Of a DNA stretch of 64,000 nt, positions 34,701 through 43,844 are shown one piece after another. The stretch is from Myxococcus llanfairpwllgwyngyllgogerychwyrndrobwllllantysiliogogogochensis (GTDB taxonomy: Bacteria > Myxococcota > Myxococcia > Myxococcales > Myxococcaceae). A program made the position numbers and the translations under genes. The notes under the pieces are model-generated. The model did no database searches. It had not been told where the DNA came from and saw nothing but the letters and a program-made list of their open reading frames with translations. How positions within the stretch are numbered: the stretch's first letter is position 1; each line of letters begins with the position of its first letter. The stretch lies in NCBI RefSeq assembly GCF_006636215.1, contig NZ_VIFM01000016.1:1-64000 (forward strand), in the 5' to 3' direction.

Positions 34701-36014
34701 TCACTCCACGGCGCGCTTCGCCTCGGGGTCGATGACGCGGTTGCCCTTCCACCAGTCATGCTCGCCGTAGCGCTGCTGGGCCCGGTCCACTCCGCCGTAG
34801 TTCCCGGTGACGATGTCCGCCAGGTTGGCCAGGGACTCGGAGCCCTCTTTGTAGTACTTGGAATGGTCGCCCATGTTGCTCTTGTCCCCGCGGTCCTTCG
34901 CCTCCGCGGTGAACCGGTTGGCGCCGAACTTGTTCTCGGACGGGTCCTGTCCCAGCGGGTCCCCGGGCAGGTTGCTGCCATTGAGCCAGGACACCACGTC
35001 CCGGCTGGCCGAGCCGGACCACACGTGGCCATTGGCGAGCGCGCCGTCGTAGTCCTTCACCGACTTGGCGCTGCCCGCGCCGGGGCTGCCGATGAGCACC
35101 AGGTCATCCGCCTGGAGGCCGTTCTTGTCGGCGGCGATGGAGGCGGTGGTGCTGCCATAGCTGTGGCCAATGACAGTCAGGTGCGGCTGGTTTCCGTCCC
35201 GCGCGGCGCGGATGCCGGCCACGTCGGCGGCCAGCAGCTTGGCGCCATTCTCCGCGGCGTTGTCGGACGCCACGTTCTGGAAGCCCGGCGCGTCGTAGCC
35301 CATCCAGGCCACCGTCGCGACCTCACCCTGCTGCGTGCCCGAGGCCTTGTGGAGCTTGAGCGCGTCGCTGGTGATGTTGTCCATGTAGCCGCGCACGTCC
35401 GAGTTCAGGCCCGGCACGCTCACCGACACATGCTTCGCGGTGTCCAGGTTGCCGGCGACGATGGCCGCACGGCCCTCGCCATTGACGAAGGTCGAGTCAT
35501 AGACGAGCAGCTGCGCGGAGCCCGCCTCCTTCGCCACCCGGTCCAGCTGCGTCTGCACGGCCCGCGCGTTCTCCAGCTGGCGCTGTTGGTCCTTGGAGGG
35601 TGACTTCTCCGCGCTGAGCTGGGCGATTTCATTCTTCAGCTGCGTGCGGTTCGCGGTGTCACGCACGGAGGCCGGCAGGCCATCCATGGAGCCGAGCTTC
35701 TTGGGGTCCGAGCTGACCACCTGCGACTGCTCCGTGGGCGACAGCTGCTTCCACCAACCGGCGCGGGCCTTCGGGTCCGCGGGCGCGCTGTCCAGCGGCC
35801 CCTTGGCGGCGAGCGGCGCATTCTCCCCGGTGAGCTTCTCCGCCCCCGTCTTGCGAGGCCCCTCGAACGCGGAGACCGTCTCCACCTTCTCCACGGGCTT
35901 CGCCTTGGGCTTTTCCTTGGCCGCCGTCTGCTGCTCGGCCGCGACGCGCGCGGCCTCCGCTCGGCGACGGGCGGACTCGGCTGCGCTGCTGTTCACAGAG
36001 GAGATACCGGCCAT
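34701..36014 (-). CDS. DUF1023-like alpha/beta hydrolase, effector-like
   Basis: A 437-residue protein. Residues 1-45 form an Ala/Arg/Glu/Lys helix and linker (SARRRAEAARVAAEQQ, then Lys/Pro-rich), the N-terminus seen in many myxobacterial proteins of unknown export. Residues about 75-190 are helical. The alpha/beta hydrolase domain (DUF1023 type) contains TVIGHSYGSTTASIAA with the nucleophile Ser285, LIGSPGAG, and a late HDWW near the C-terminus with the presumed His. No signal peptide is present. The ATG has GAGG 8 nt upstream. It lies after another effector-like gene on the same strand, but a terminator separates them. Lipase or esterase activity is likely; the export route is unknown. Confidence 0.78.
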   Translation of the reverse strand: MAGISSVNSSAAESARRRAEAARVAAEQQTAAKEKPKAKPVEKVETVSAFEGPRKTGAEKLTGENAPLAAKGPLDSAPADPKARAGWWKQLSPTEQSQVVSSDPKKLGSMDGLPASVRDTANRTQLKNEIAQLSAEKSPSKDQQRQLENARAVQTQLDRVAKEAGSAQLLVYDSTFVNGEGRAAIVAGNLDTAKHVSVSVPGLNSDVRGYMDNITSDALKLHKASGTQQGEVATVAWMGYDAPGFQNVASDNAAENGAKLLAADVAGIRAARDGNQPHLTVIGHSYGSTTASIAADKNGLQADDLVLIGSPGAGSAKSVKDYDGALANGHVWSGSASRDVVSWLNGSNLPGDPLGQDPSENKFGANRFTAEAKDRGDKSNMGDHSKYYKEGSESLANLADIVTGNYGGVDRAQQRYGEHDWWKGNRVIDPEAKRAVE

Positions 36015-36198
36015 GACAGCGCCTCGTGTTGAAGGGGGGATACCTACATCTTCGCGAATCAGCCGAAAATGTTTCCTGACGCCTAGGAAAAACCGAGGGG
36101 CGTGATGTGACGCAGGACGTCACACCTTTCGGCGGCGACCCACGGCGCTCCGAGTCACGTTGGCGCAGGCATCGCGCGAACCCGGACGCCAGAAAGCA

Positions 36199-36236
36199 GA
36201 AGGCCCGGGGCCGCTGTTCGCGACCACCGGGCCTTC
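36199..36236 (-). terminator. Strong terminator hairpin
   Basis: Perfect 10-bp stem GAAGGCCCGG (36199-36208) with CCGGGCCTTC (36227-36236), 18-nt loop, 20 bp beyond the stop of the gene at 36257-37300. On the minus strand it is followed by TGCTTTCT, which fits an intrinsic terminator. Confidence 0.75.
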
Positions 36237-36256
36237 GTCAACGACTGGGGACGGGG

Positions 36257-37300
36257 CTACTTGGTGGGGTTGTCCACGCCGTTGTTGGTCCACACGTAGC
36301 GCTGAATCCAGTCACCACCGACGCCCAGGCCCGTCTCGCGCTGGCGGTCCTGGACGAGCGCGGGGGGCAGGCCCTTGTCCTGGAAGGACGCGGGCACGCG
36401 GGTGCCGGACTCGAGGTGCGAGTTGTTGACGACCTCGTACTGGAGGTTGGGCTTGCCGGTCTTCTCGTCGATGCCGGTGCACGTCACCTGCGTGCGGTAG
36501 GAGCCGATGAACCACTCCAGCGAGGTGTACTTCTCCTTGCTCTTCTCGTCGGTGCCCGGGCCCGTGAAGCGGTACAGGGCCTTGTCCTTCTGCGCGTCGG
36601 TGGCCTCGGCGGGAGGGAACACGTCGCCGGGCTTCGGGTTCGGGTACATCTTGAAGAACTCTTCGGTGACCTGCTGCTGGTGGGGGCGGCCCGCCAGGTC
36701 TTCGGTGTACGCGTTGTCGCGCACGGTGACGCGCTCGGTGCCGTTGTCCGTCTTGTCCCAGGTGCCCAGGTCCTTGGGCTTCTCCTCGAGCAGCCAGGTG
36801 CCCCACAGCTTGGGCCAGTCACCCTGCAGCTTCTGCCCCGTCACCGGGTCCGTCGTCCGGGTGATGCCCTCCAGGTCCACCTTGCCCAGCGTCTTCAGGC
36901 TCTGGGTGATGGAGGAGTCCTTGCCGACGAGCAGCTCCGACGTCTTGGCCAGGGCATCCATGCCGCCCTCGGCCGCCTTCACCAGCTGGTCGGCGGCGCC
37001 GTCCGGCAGCACCTTCGTGACGCCGTGGTACGCGGTGCGCAGCCCCGTCTGGAACACGTCGCGGGCCAGGTCCTTCGGGTCGGTGATGGCCTTCTTGAAC
37101 GCGTCCGTGACGGGGTTGTGCTTCACGTCCTCGAACACGTCCTTGGTCGTGTCGACGACGGCCTTCTTCACGTCGTTGGTCGTGTCGACGACGGCCTTCT
37201 TCACGTCCGTCGCCTTGTCGACGACCGTGTCCTTCACGTCGTTGACGGTGTTCGTCACCGTCTTCCGAACGTCGTTGAAGCTGGGGATCTTGAAACCCAT
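36257..37300 (-). CDS. Amphipathic-repeat protein, unknown function
   Basis: A 347-residue soluble protein. Residues 8-50 are repeats of an 11-residue amphipathic unit: DVKKAVVDTTN occurs twice with variants DVKDTVVDKAT and DVFEDVKHN around it. This resembles apolipoprotein or LEA-type lipid-surface helices. Residues about 60-130 are helical, and the C-terminal 200 residues are rich in Thr, Gly, Trp and charged residues with several short strands. I do not recognise the family. ATG 37300 begins the repeat and has GAGG about 11 nt upstream; the frame extends upstream but is not coherent. It diverges from the radical SAM gene. Membrane insertion or lipid binding is inference. Confidence 0.68.
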   Translation of the reverse strand: MGFKIPSFNDVRKTVTNTVNDVKDTVVDKATDVKKAVVDTTNDVKKAVVDTTKDVFEDVKHNPVTDAFKKAITDPKDLARDVFQTGLRTAYHGVTKVLPDGAADQLVKAAEGGMDALAKTSELLVGKDSSITQSLKTLGKVDLEGITRTTDPVTGQKLQGDWPKLWGTWLLEEKPKDLGTWDKTDNGTERVTVRDNAYTEDLAGRPHQQQVTEEFFKMYPNPKPGDVFPPAEATDAQKDKALYRFTGPGTDEKSKEKYTSLEWFIGSYRTQVTCTGIDEKTGKPNLQYEVVNNSHLESGTRVPASFQDKGLPPALVQDRQRETGLGVGGDWIQRYVWTNNGVDNPTK

Positions 37301-37446
37301 GTGGGTGGGACCTCGGGGGGTGTGGGCGGCCAGACTTCGGCTGACTCTGGAGTTATCGGCCCTGGAACGTCGATTGTTTCTTGTAGGCTGAGAACCACGC
37401 CCCACCCTTGGATTGCCCCTGAATCCAGGGGGTTGCGAGGACCTTC

Positions 37447-39489
37447 ATGCAGCCACACTCCGACTGGCGCCCCCACGCGCTCGATGGCGCCCTCCTCTGG
37501 TTCCACCGGATCACCGGCACGAACCTCCGCGTGGACGGACCCCGGACGCGCCACCTGCGGCGAAGGGCGCCCCGGCTGGTCCTCTTCGGCATCACCAACG
37601 CGTGCAACCTCGCGTGCACCTTCTGTTCTCGAGAGCGGGAAGCGAAGAGCGAGTGGACGGTGGACTCCGCCTTCGACGTGCTGTCGGGCCTGGCCCGCGC
37701 GGGCACGCTGGAGGTCTCGTTCGGTGGCGGCGAGCCCCTCGCCTTTCGTGGCTTCGATGAGCTGGTGCGGCGGCTGTCGAACGAGACGCCGCTCGCCATC
37801 CACTTCACCACCAACGGGATGCTGCTCTCCGACGAGCGACTCGCACGACTCGCGCCCCACCTCGGAGAGGTTCGCGTGTCGCTCTACGACGACAACGACT
37901 GGGAGGCGTGTGTCGAGCGGCTCGCCCGCGCCGGACAGACGTTCGGCGTGAACATCCTCGCGACCCCGGAGCGACTGCCCACGCTGCCCGCACAGCTCCG
38001 GACGCTTCACGCGCTGGGCTGTCGAGATGCCGCGCTCCTGCGCTACGTCGGCGACGACGCGAAGCTCCGACTGAGTCCTTCGGACGAGGCACGCCTCACG
38101 GAGGTGCTCGCGGACAGCCCGCTGCGCACGCGCCTGTCGGTCTGCTTCGGAGACACGCTGACGGAGGTCCCCCGGCTCTTCGGCGGCGACTGCGGCGCGG
38201 GGCTCGACTTCGTCACCCTGACGTCGGACCGACGGCTGAAGGCGTGCTCGTTTCAGGGCGGGGGACTTCCCATCACCTCGGCGGAGGATGTGCTCGCGGG
38301 ATGGAACGGGCGGCGAGACGTGCTGTCCGCGCCGTCGCCCCTGGCGGGCTGTGCGCGCGCGGGGGCACCTCGGGGAGAGGCGCTGACCGACGGCGTTCGC
38401 GTGTGGCGCGGGTTCTCCGGAAACAACAGCGGAGACTGCGTGCTCGTGGGGCGCTTCGAGACGGCTGAAGAGGCCACGGCCTACCTCGACACGCTCCTGC
38501 CAGACTGGAAGTCGGGGCGCGCCTATCCGGAGCGATGGAAGGAGCTGCTCGCGGCGGAGGGCATCCCGGTGGGCGCGGAGGAGCGCGTCCCCGATTTGAT
38601 GGCCTCGCTGGGCCGGGTGGTGATGCTGCACATCGAGATGACGCTGGATGACGACTTCCCCGCGCTGCGGACCCTCTTGTGGAAGCGCAAGGGGCGCATG
38701 GTCCACTCGGAGATTCACGGGCACGGTAGATTCGAGCTGGCGACCGCGTTTGGAGTGCGGGACACGGCGACCCTGGGCGCACTGGAGCGCGTGCTGGAAG
38801 AGGAAGTGCACGGCTCTTTCATCCGCCATGCGAACCAGCTCCACGGGCTCGTGGGCTACTGGGGCGCCCCTGGCGGCAAGGAGTCCCTCGACACCGTGGT
38901 GGCGAAGTTGAAGACACTCGCCCAGGAGAACGGCGCGGTCGTCGCGGCGGAGCTGGTGGAGGTCCCCAAGGACCTGCGCCTCGAACAGCGCCTCGCGTCG
39001 CGCGGCCCTCACGCGGGGCGGCTGCGCCTGTGGGTCCTGTTCCAGTCCGCGGAGGTGGCGAGCCGCTATGCGAAGGACCTGACCGGCGATGTCACGGTGG
39101 CGGGCCCGCACGTCCTGCTGGAGGAAGACCACTTTGGCCCCCGCCTGGGTTACCTCGCCCAGCGCCAGGGTGGCACCGCGCTCATGCTCACCAGTCAGCG
39201 CGTCATCGTGAGGGGCTCCTTCTCGCAGCCGAAGCGCGGCCCGCCCGACGTCGTCCCGCACCTTCGTCCGTACCTGACACCGGACGACCGCGTGGAATCG
39301 GCACCCGGGAACGACAGCCTCTCGGTCCGGGTCAACACGATGGAACCCGGACGCGTGCTGAAGGCGCTCGTCGAGCTGGAGGCCGTGCTGGGCCTGCATG
39401 CCTGGGTTCGGGTGTACTCCGACGACCCGCTCGCGGAGGCACTGCACCGCCTCCGCGAGGACGTGAACGAAGAACTCCGTCGACGGTAG
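37447..39489 (+). CDS. Radical SAM protein with SPASM-like region and long unknown C-terminus
   Basis: A 680-residue protein. Residues about 45-210 are a radical SAM domain with the 4Fe-4S motif CNLACTFC (Cys53, 57, 60), a GGGEPL motif at about 98 and later beta strands. Residues about 240-310 hold further Cys (DCGAGLD, KACSF, GCARAG), which fits a shortened SPASM or twitch domain binding an auxiliary cluster. The remaining 370 residues resemble no family I know; they look like repeated ferredoxin-like strands with charged helices. No peptide precursor gene or transporter follows. The ATG has GAGGACC upstream. It converges with the ABC transporter pair. Substrate modification is probable; the target is unknown. 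Confidence 0.85.
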   Translation: MQPHSDWRPHALDGALLWFHRITGTNLRVDGPRTRHLRRRAPRLVLFGITNACNLACTFCSREREAKSEWTVDSAFDVLSGLARAGTLEVSFGGGEPLAFRGFDELVRRLSNETPLAIHFTTNGMLLSDERLARLAPHLGEVRVSLYDDNDWEACVERLARAGQTFGVNILATPERLPTLPAQLRTLHALGCRDAALLRYVGDDAKLRLSPSDEARLTEVLADSPLRTRLSVCFGDTLTEVPRLFGGDCGAGLDFVTLTSDRRLKACSFQGGGLPITSAEDVLAGWNGRRDVLSAPSPLAGCARAGAPRGEALTDGVRVWRGFSGNNSGDCVLVGRFETAEEATAYLDTLLPDWKSGRAYPERWKELLAAEGIPVGAEERVPDLMASLGRVVMLHIEMTLDDDFPALRTLLWKRKGRMVHSEIHGHGRFELATAFGVRDTATLGALERVLEEEVHGSFIRHANQLHGLVGYWGAPGGKESLDTVVAKLKTLAQENGAVVAAELVEVPKDLRLEQRLASRGPHAGRLRLWVLFQSAEVASRYAKDLTGDVTVAGPHVLLEEDHFGPRLGYLAQRQGGTALMLTSQRVIVRGSFSQPKRGPPDVVPHLRPYLTPDDRVESAPGNDSLSVRVNTMEPGRVLKALVELEAVLGLHAWVRVYSDDPLAEALHRLREDVNEELRRR

Positions 39490-39497
39490 CGACGGCC

Positions 39498-41276
39498 CTA
39501 CCCCTGCTCGGCCCGGGGGACTTCTCGCCGCGGGCCCAGGTGCCATCCCTTGGCCCGCTCCTGCTCACGCCAGAGCGCCGCATAGGGCCCCTCGCGACGC
39601 ACCAGCTCGTCGTGAGTCCCGCTCTCCGCCACGCGTCCGCGCTCCAGCACCACGATGCGGTGCGCGCGACGCACCGTCCGCAGCCGGTGCGCAATCACGA
39701 CCACCGTCTTGTGCCGGACCAGCTCGTCAATCGCCCGCTGAATCTCCGCCTCCGCGGACGCATCGACCGAAGCCGTGGCCTCGTCGAGCAGGACGATGGG
39801 CGCGTCCTTGAGGATGGCCCGCGCGATGGACAGCCGCTGCCGCTCGCCTCCCGAGAGTGAGCCACCGTCCTCGGTGAGCACGGTGTCGTAGCCCTGGGGG
39901 AGCGCCTGGATGAAGTCGTGCGCCCTCGCGGCCCTGGCGGCGCGCTCGACGTCCTCCCGGGACGCATCCGCGCGACCCACGCGCAGGTTGTCGAGCACCG
40001 TCCCGGAGAACAGCACCACGTCCTGGAACACCATCGCGATGTGCCGGTGCAGCTCCTCGAACGGCAAATCCCGGATGTCGACTCCGCCGATACGAATGGC
40101 CCCCTGCCCTCGCGGCACGTCCCACAGCCGCGCGACCAGATGCACCAGTGTCGACTTGCCCGAGCCCGAGGCACCGACAATCGCCGTGAGCGACTTCTCG
40201 CGGAACTCGACGGAGACGTCCTTCAGCACGTGCTCCCCTTCGTACGCGAAGGAGACGGCCTCCACCTCCACGTTGAAGCGGGTGACGGGCGCGGCAGGCG
40301 AGGACGGCTCACTCAGGGGCTTCTCGGCCATCAGCCGGTCCACGCGCTCCAGCGCGCGCTGGGAGCCTCGGAGCATGAGGAGCGCCACGCCCAGCTCGGC
40401 CACCTGTCGCGTCACGCCCACGCTCACCACAAGGAACACCAGGAGCGTCCCCGGAGCCAGCGTCCCCTGGAAGGCCAGCGTGCTGCCCACGAACGCCACG
40501 ACGACGAAGCTCGCCTCGACCAGGAAGCCGAAGACGGACAGGAGCGGCGACGGCGCCACCTCCGCACGGATGAGCGCGTCACGCAGCCGCTCCATCGCCT
40601 TCACGAAGCGCTGGTACACCTCACCGTGTCGACCGAAGGCGCGGAGCACGGCGATGCCCTGCACGTACTCGACGATGCGCGCGTTCACGTCCGCCGTCGC
40701 CTCGAGCACGGAGGTGATTTCCCGCACGAAGAGGGGCGTCGTGGCCGCCAGGACGGCGAGCGCGACAGGCAACATCGCGAGGACGGCGAGCCCCAGCCGC
40801 CAGTCGAGGAAGCACAGCCCGAGGCCCACCAGCATTGGCAGGGCGAAGCTGGCGGCGAAGACGCCGATGATGTGCGACCAGATGTCCTCGACAAGCGCCA
40901 GGTCCGTCGTGAGCACGCCCATCAGCTCGCCGCTGCGGTGCTGGGTGAAGAAGCCCATGGGCAGCCGCCGCAGGTGGTCCGCCGTGCGGATGCGGGCCTG
41001 TCCCATCAGCGCATGGGCCGCGGTGAAGATGTTCGCCATCGCCGACCGGGTGAACACCATCCGCAGGAGCACCGCGAGGACGATGCCGCCCGTCACCTGG
41101 CCCGTCAGCTCCAGGGTGAGCCGTCGCTCCAACGCCGCGCGGACGAAGAACAGGACCAGCGCATAGGGCAGCGCCGTCGACACCGCCTCACCGAAGGCGA
41201 AGAGGAAGCCGCGCCGCAGCCGCGCGTCCTTCTGGCCCGCCAGCCGCTCTCCGAGCGTGAAGAACTCTCCAATCAT
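39498..41276 (-). CDS. ABC half-transporter (permease-ATPase), second of a coupled pair
   Basis: A 592-residue exporter-type half ABC transporter. Six membrane helices occupy residues about 20-310, then an ATPase with Walker A VGASGSGKST, Q loop (MVFQDVVLF), signature LSGGERQRLS, Walker B IVLLDEATASVD and H-loop IAHR. Its ATG overlaps the stop of the upstream transporter gene (TGA in ATGA). The pair is the layout of YbtPQ/IrtAB-type metal-chelate importers, which use an exporter fold. The Fur box upstream supports that. The gene ends 8 bp from the convergent radical SAM gene. Confidence 0.9.
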   Translation of the reverse strand: MIGEFFTLGERLAGQKDARLRRGFLFAFGEAVSTALPYALVLFFVRAALERRLTLELTGQVTGGIVLAVLLRMVFTRSAMANIFTAAHALMGQARIRTADHLRRLPMGFFTQHRSGELMGVLTTDLALVEDIWSHIIGVFAASFALPMLVGLGLCFLDWRLGLAVLAMLPVALAVLAATTPLFVREITSVLEATADVNARIVEYVQGIAVLRAFGRHGEVYQRFVKAMERLRDALIRAEVAPSPLLSVFGFLVEASFVVVAFVGSTLAFQGTLAPGTLLVFLVVSVGVTRQVAELGVALLMLRGSQRALERVDRLMAEKPLSEPSSPAAPVTRFNVEVEAVSFAYEGEHVLKDVSVEFREKSLTAIVGASGSGKSTLVHLVARLWDVPRGQGAIRIGGVDIRDLPFEELHRHIAMVFQDVVLFSGTVLDNLRVGRADASREDVERAARAARAHDFIQALPQGYDTVLTEDGGSLSGGERQRLSIARAILKDAPIVLLDEATASVDASAEAEIQRAIDELVRHKTVVVIAHRLRTVRRAHRIVVLERGRVAESGTHDELVRREGPYAALWREQERAKGWHLGPRREVPRAEQG

Positions 41277-43084
41277 GATGCCACCTCCACACCACGCGGG
41301 GCTTCTGCCTCGGCACCGCCGAGCGACCAGTCCCGTGCATCCGAGTGACTCGCCCACAGTCGCTGGTAGAGCGCGCAGCGCGAGAGCAGCACCTCATGCG
41401 GACCCTGGTCCTGGACCCGCCCTCCGTCGAGCACGACGATGTGGTCGGCGGTGGCGATGGTCGACAGCCGGTGGGCGACGACCACGACGGTCCTCCCCTC
41501 GCACAACTCCGACAACGCCTCCTGGATGCGCGCCTCGTTCTCCGGGTCCGCGAACGCGGTCGCCTCGTCGAGCAGGAGCACGGGCGCGGCCTTGAGCAGG
41601 GCCCGCGCGATGGACAGCCGCTGCTTCTCTCCACCGGACAGTCGCGCGCCACGCTCACCCAGCATCGTGTCGTACCCCTGGGGCAGCCCGAGGATGAAGT
41701 CGTGCGCTCGCGCGGCGCGGCATGCGGCCTCCAGCTCCGCGTCCGTCGCCTCCGCGCGCCCCAGCCGCAGGTTGTCGCGGACGGAGCCATGGAAGAGGAA
41801 CACGTCCTGGAACACCATGGAGACGCGCGAGAGCAGCGTGTCGAGGGGCAGCTTGCGCACGTCGACGCCTCCCAGCTCCACCGTGCCGCCGTGGGCCTCC
41901 CACAGCCTGGGCACGAGCTTCACGAGCGTCGACTTGCCAGCGCCCGAGGGCCCCACGAGCGCGGTCACCTTCCCGGCCGGCGCATCGAACGTGACGCGGT
42001 GGAGCACGTCCTTCCCCGCGCTGTCGTAGCGGAAGTCGACCTCGCGGAAGGAGATTCCGTCATGTCGTGGCGACTCGGTGCCCGCGACGTCTTCCAGGTC
42101 GGGCGCCAGGAGGATGTCGTGGATGCGCTCGTTGCCCGCTGTGACGCGCTCGACGTTGCCCCACGCGAACATCAGCCGCATCAGCGACATGAGGAGCTGG
42201 GGTCCCAGCACCAGGAACAACACCAGCGACTCCAGCGAGAGCCCGCCTCGCACGTACAGCCAGCCCCCCAGGGGTACGAGGACGACGAGGCTGGAGCCGA
42301 TGAGCGCGCCGAAGGCGCCATAGCCCCGCCCGTTGGTGCGCATGAAGCCCTCCATCCACGCCAGGCCCTCCTCGATGGAGCGCGAGAGGTCCCCGAAGCG
42401 GGCCGCGGAGAGGCCAAACGTCTTGATGACCTTGATGCCCCGGAAGTACTCCAGGAGCGACGCGTTCATCCGCTGCTGAATCTCGTTCCACCGCGCATGC
42501 GCCTTGCCGACATCGCGCATCGCGAGCGCCATGGCGCCCACGGCCAAGGGAGCGACGGCGATGCTCGCCAGGGCCATCCGCCAGTCCTCCCACAGCAGCG
42601 CGACGGCCGTGGCGAGCGGAACCACCATGGCGGCCACCGCGTCCGGGAAGTTGTGCGCGACGAACGACTCAATCTGATTCACGTCGTCCATCAGCGTCGT
42701 CTTCAGCGAGCCCGTGGACCGACGGCTGAAGAACGACAGCGGCACCGCGCCGAGCTTCCGCGCGATTCGCAGGCGCAGCGCATGGAGGATTCGGAATGCG
42801 GCGATGTGCGCGGCCATCGTCGCCCCCGCGACGAACAGGTAGCGCAGCACCAGCGCCCCCACGGCGACGAGCGCCAGCGTGCGGACCTCGTCCAGCTTCG
42901 GCGGCTCCGCGTAGATGGCCGTGGCCATGCGCGCGACAACGAAGAACGGCACCAACCCCAGCGCGGCGGCCACCGTCGAGCTGAGCGCCGCGAGCCCCAC
43001 CAGCGGCCCCTGCAAACCCAGCAGCGACACCAACCCGCGCAGGCCAGGCGGCGGATGACTCGGCGACTCCTCGACGACACTCAC
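41273..43084 (-). CDS. ABC half-transporter, first of a coupled pair
   Basis: A 603-residue permease-ATPase fusion. Six membrane helices lie at about residues 25-310, then an ATPase with Walker A VGPSGAGKST, Q-loop MVFQDVFLF, signature LSGGEKQRLS, Walker B LLLDEATAFAD and VVAHR. GTG 43084 was chosen because GGGAGG lies 6 nt upstream and a GTC precedes it. A Fur box lies 27-45 nt upstream. A heterodimer with the next gene is likely by coupling and by the YbtP/YbtQ and IrtA/IrtB precedent. The substrate is probably a ferric siderophore; drug export cannot be excluded. Confidence 0.9.
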   Translation of the reverse strand: MSVVEESPSHPPPGLRGLVSLLGLQGPLVGLAALSSTVAAALGLVPFFVVARMATAIYAEPPKLDEVRTLALVAVGALVLRYLFVAGATMAAHIAAFRILHALRLRIARKLGAVPLSFFSRRSTGSLKTTLMDDVNQIESFVAHNFPDAVAAMVVPLATAVALLWEDWRMALASIAVAPLAVGAMALAMRDVGKAHARWNEIQQRMNASLLEYFRGIKVIKTFGLSAARFGDLSRSIEEGLAWMEGFMRTNGRGYGAFGALIGSSLVVLVPLGGWLYVRGGLSLESLVLFLVLGPQLLMSLMRLMFAWGNVERVTAGNERIHDILLAPDLEDVAGTESPRHDGISFREVDFRYDSAGKDVLHRVTFDAPAGKVTALVGPSGAGKSTLVKLVPRLWEAHGGTVELGGVDVRKLPLDTLLSRVSMVFQDVFLFHGSVRDNLRLGRAEATDAELEAACRAARAHDFILGLPQGYDTMLGERGARLSGGEKQRLSIARALLKAAPVLLLDEATAFADPENEARIQEALSELCEGRTVVVVAHRLSTIATADHIVVLDGGRVQDQGPHEVLLSRCALYQRLWASHSDARDWSLGGAEAEAPRGVEVAS

Positions 43085-43110
43085 GGACGACCTCCCATTG
43101 ACTTGATTTC

Positions 43111-43129
43111 GATAATAGTATTCATTATC
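43111..43129 (-). promoter_or_regulatory. Fur box
   Basis: GATAATAGTATTCATTATC matches the 19-bp Fur consensus (GATAATGATAATCATTATC) at 16 of 19 positions, with the palindromic ends intact. It lies 27 nt upstream of the ABC transporter start and is strikingly AT-rich in this GC-rich sequence. Confidence 0.85.
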
Positions 43130-43177
43130 GACGCCTGACCAGCGGCATCGACGAACCGGGGCACAGGTCCCCACCCG

Positions 43178-43810
43178 TTACCCGCGGGAGGGCAGGACAC
43201 CGTGCCGCAGCAGCTTCAGGCAGAGCGCCAGGTACGCGCGTTCCCGCTGAGCGCGGCTGCCCAGGTGCCGCAGCCGGTGGGCATGGCGCTCGCTGTAGCT
43301 GACCCAGGCCTTCATGAGGCCCGCCAGGGCGATGAGGAGCAGCTCCGGGTCCACGTCCTTCGCGACGGCGCGGTTGCGCTGCGCGGCCCGGACCTGGGCG
43401 GCTTGTCGTTCGACGAAGTCGTCCTCACCCGGCCACATCTCCAAGTCCCCTTCCAGCGCGGCCCAGGCGGCCAGGCGGGACCACTCCGGACTCGCCCTGA
43501 AGAAGCCGACGAGTTGCTGGAGCCCCTCCTCGGTGAGCAGCCCCAGTCCGTCATCATCGGGAGCCGGTGCGTGGGCCCGCGCGGAGTCCTCCACCGCGTG
43601 GGCCTTCACGATGGCGTAGAGCGACTCCTTCGTCCCGAAGTGGTGCTGAATCAGGCTCACGGACACGCCCGCCGCGTTGGCGACATCCCGGAAGGACGTC
43701 CCGGCGAAGCCACGCTCCGCGAACAGCCGCGTGCCCTCCGTGAGGATCCGCTTCCGGACCCCCTCCGGGTCCCTCGTCAGCACGGGCTTCTTCTTCGCGG
43801 CGGCGACCAT
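43178..43810 (-). CDS. TetR-family regulator
   Basis: A 210-residue repressor. The N-terminal DNA-binding domain has GTRLFAERGFAGTSFRDVAN and AAGVSVSLIQHHFGTKESLY, typical of TetR. The C-terminal ligand domain is helical with Trp and Leu-rich segments (WSRLAAWAALEGDLE). It lies on the same strand between the truncated hemoglobin and the ABC transporters, so it may be cotranscribed with and control either. A perfect inverted repeat sits 2 bp before its start (43812-43841). The ligand is unknown. Confidence 0.92.
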   Translation of the reverse strand: MVAAAKKKPVLTRDPEGVRKRILTEGTRLFAERGFAGTSFRDVANAAGVSVSLIQHHFGTKESLYAIVKAHAVEDSARAHAPAPDDDGLGLLTEEGLQQLVGFFRASPEWSRLAAWAALEGDLEMWPGEDDFVERQAAQVRAAQRNRAVAKDVDPELLLIALAGLMKAWVSYSERHAHRLRHLGSRAQRERAYLALCLKLLRHGVLPSRG

Positions 43811-43811
43811 C

Positions 43812-43841
43812 GTGAACTTACTGTACGACCAACAAGTTCAC
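43812..43841. promoter_or_regulatory. Candidate TetR operator
   Basis: Perfect 8-bp inverted repeat GTGAACTT (43812-43819) and AAGTTCAC (43834-43841) with a 14-bp spacer, immediately upstream of the TetR start and just after the truncated hemoglobin stop. The size fits TetR-type operators. A terminator is less likely because the stem is AT-rich. Confidence 0.6.
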
Positions 43842-43844
43842 CGT

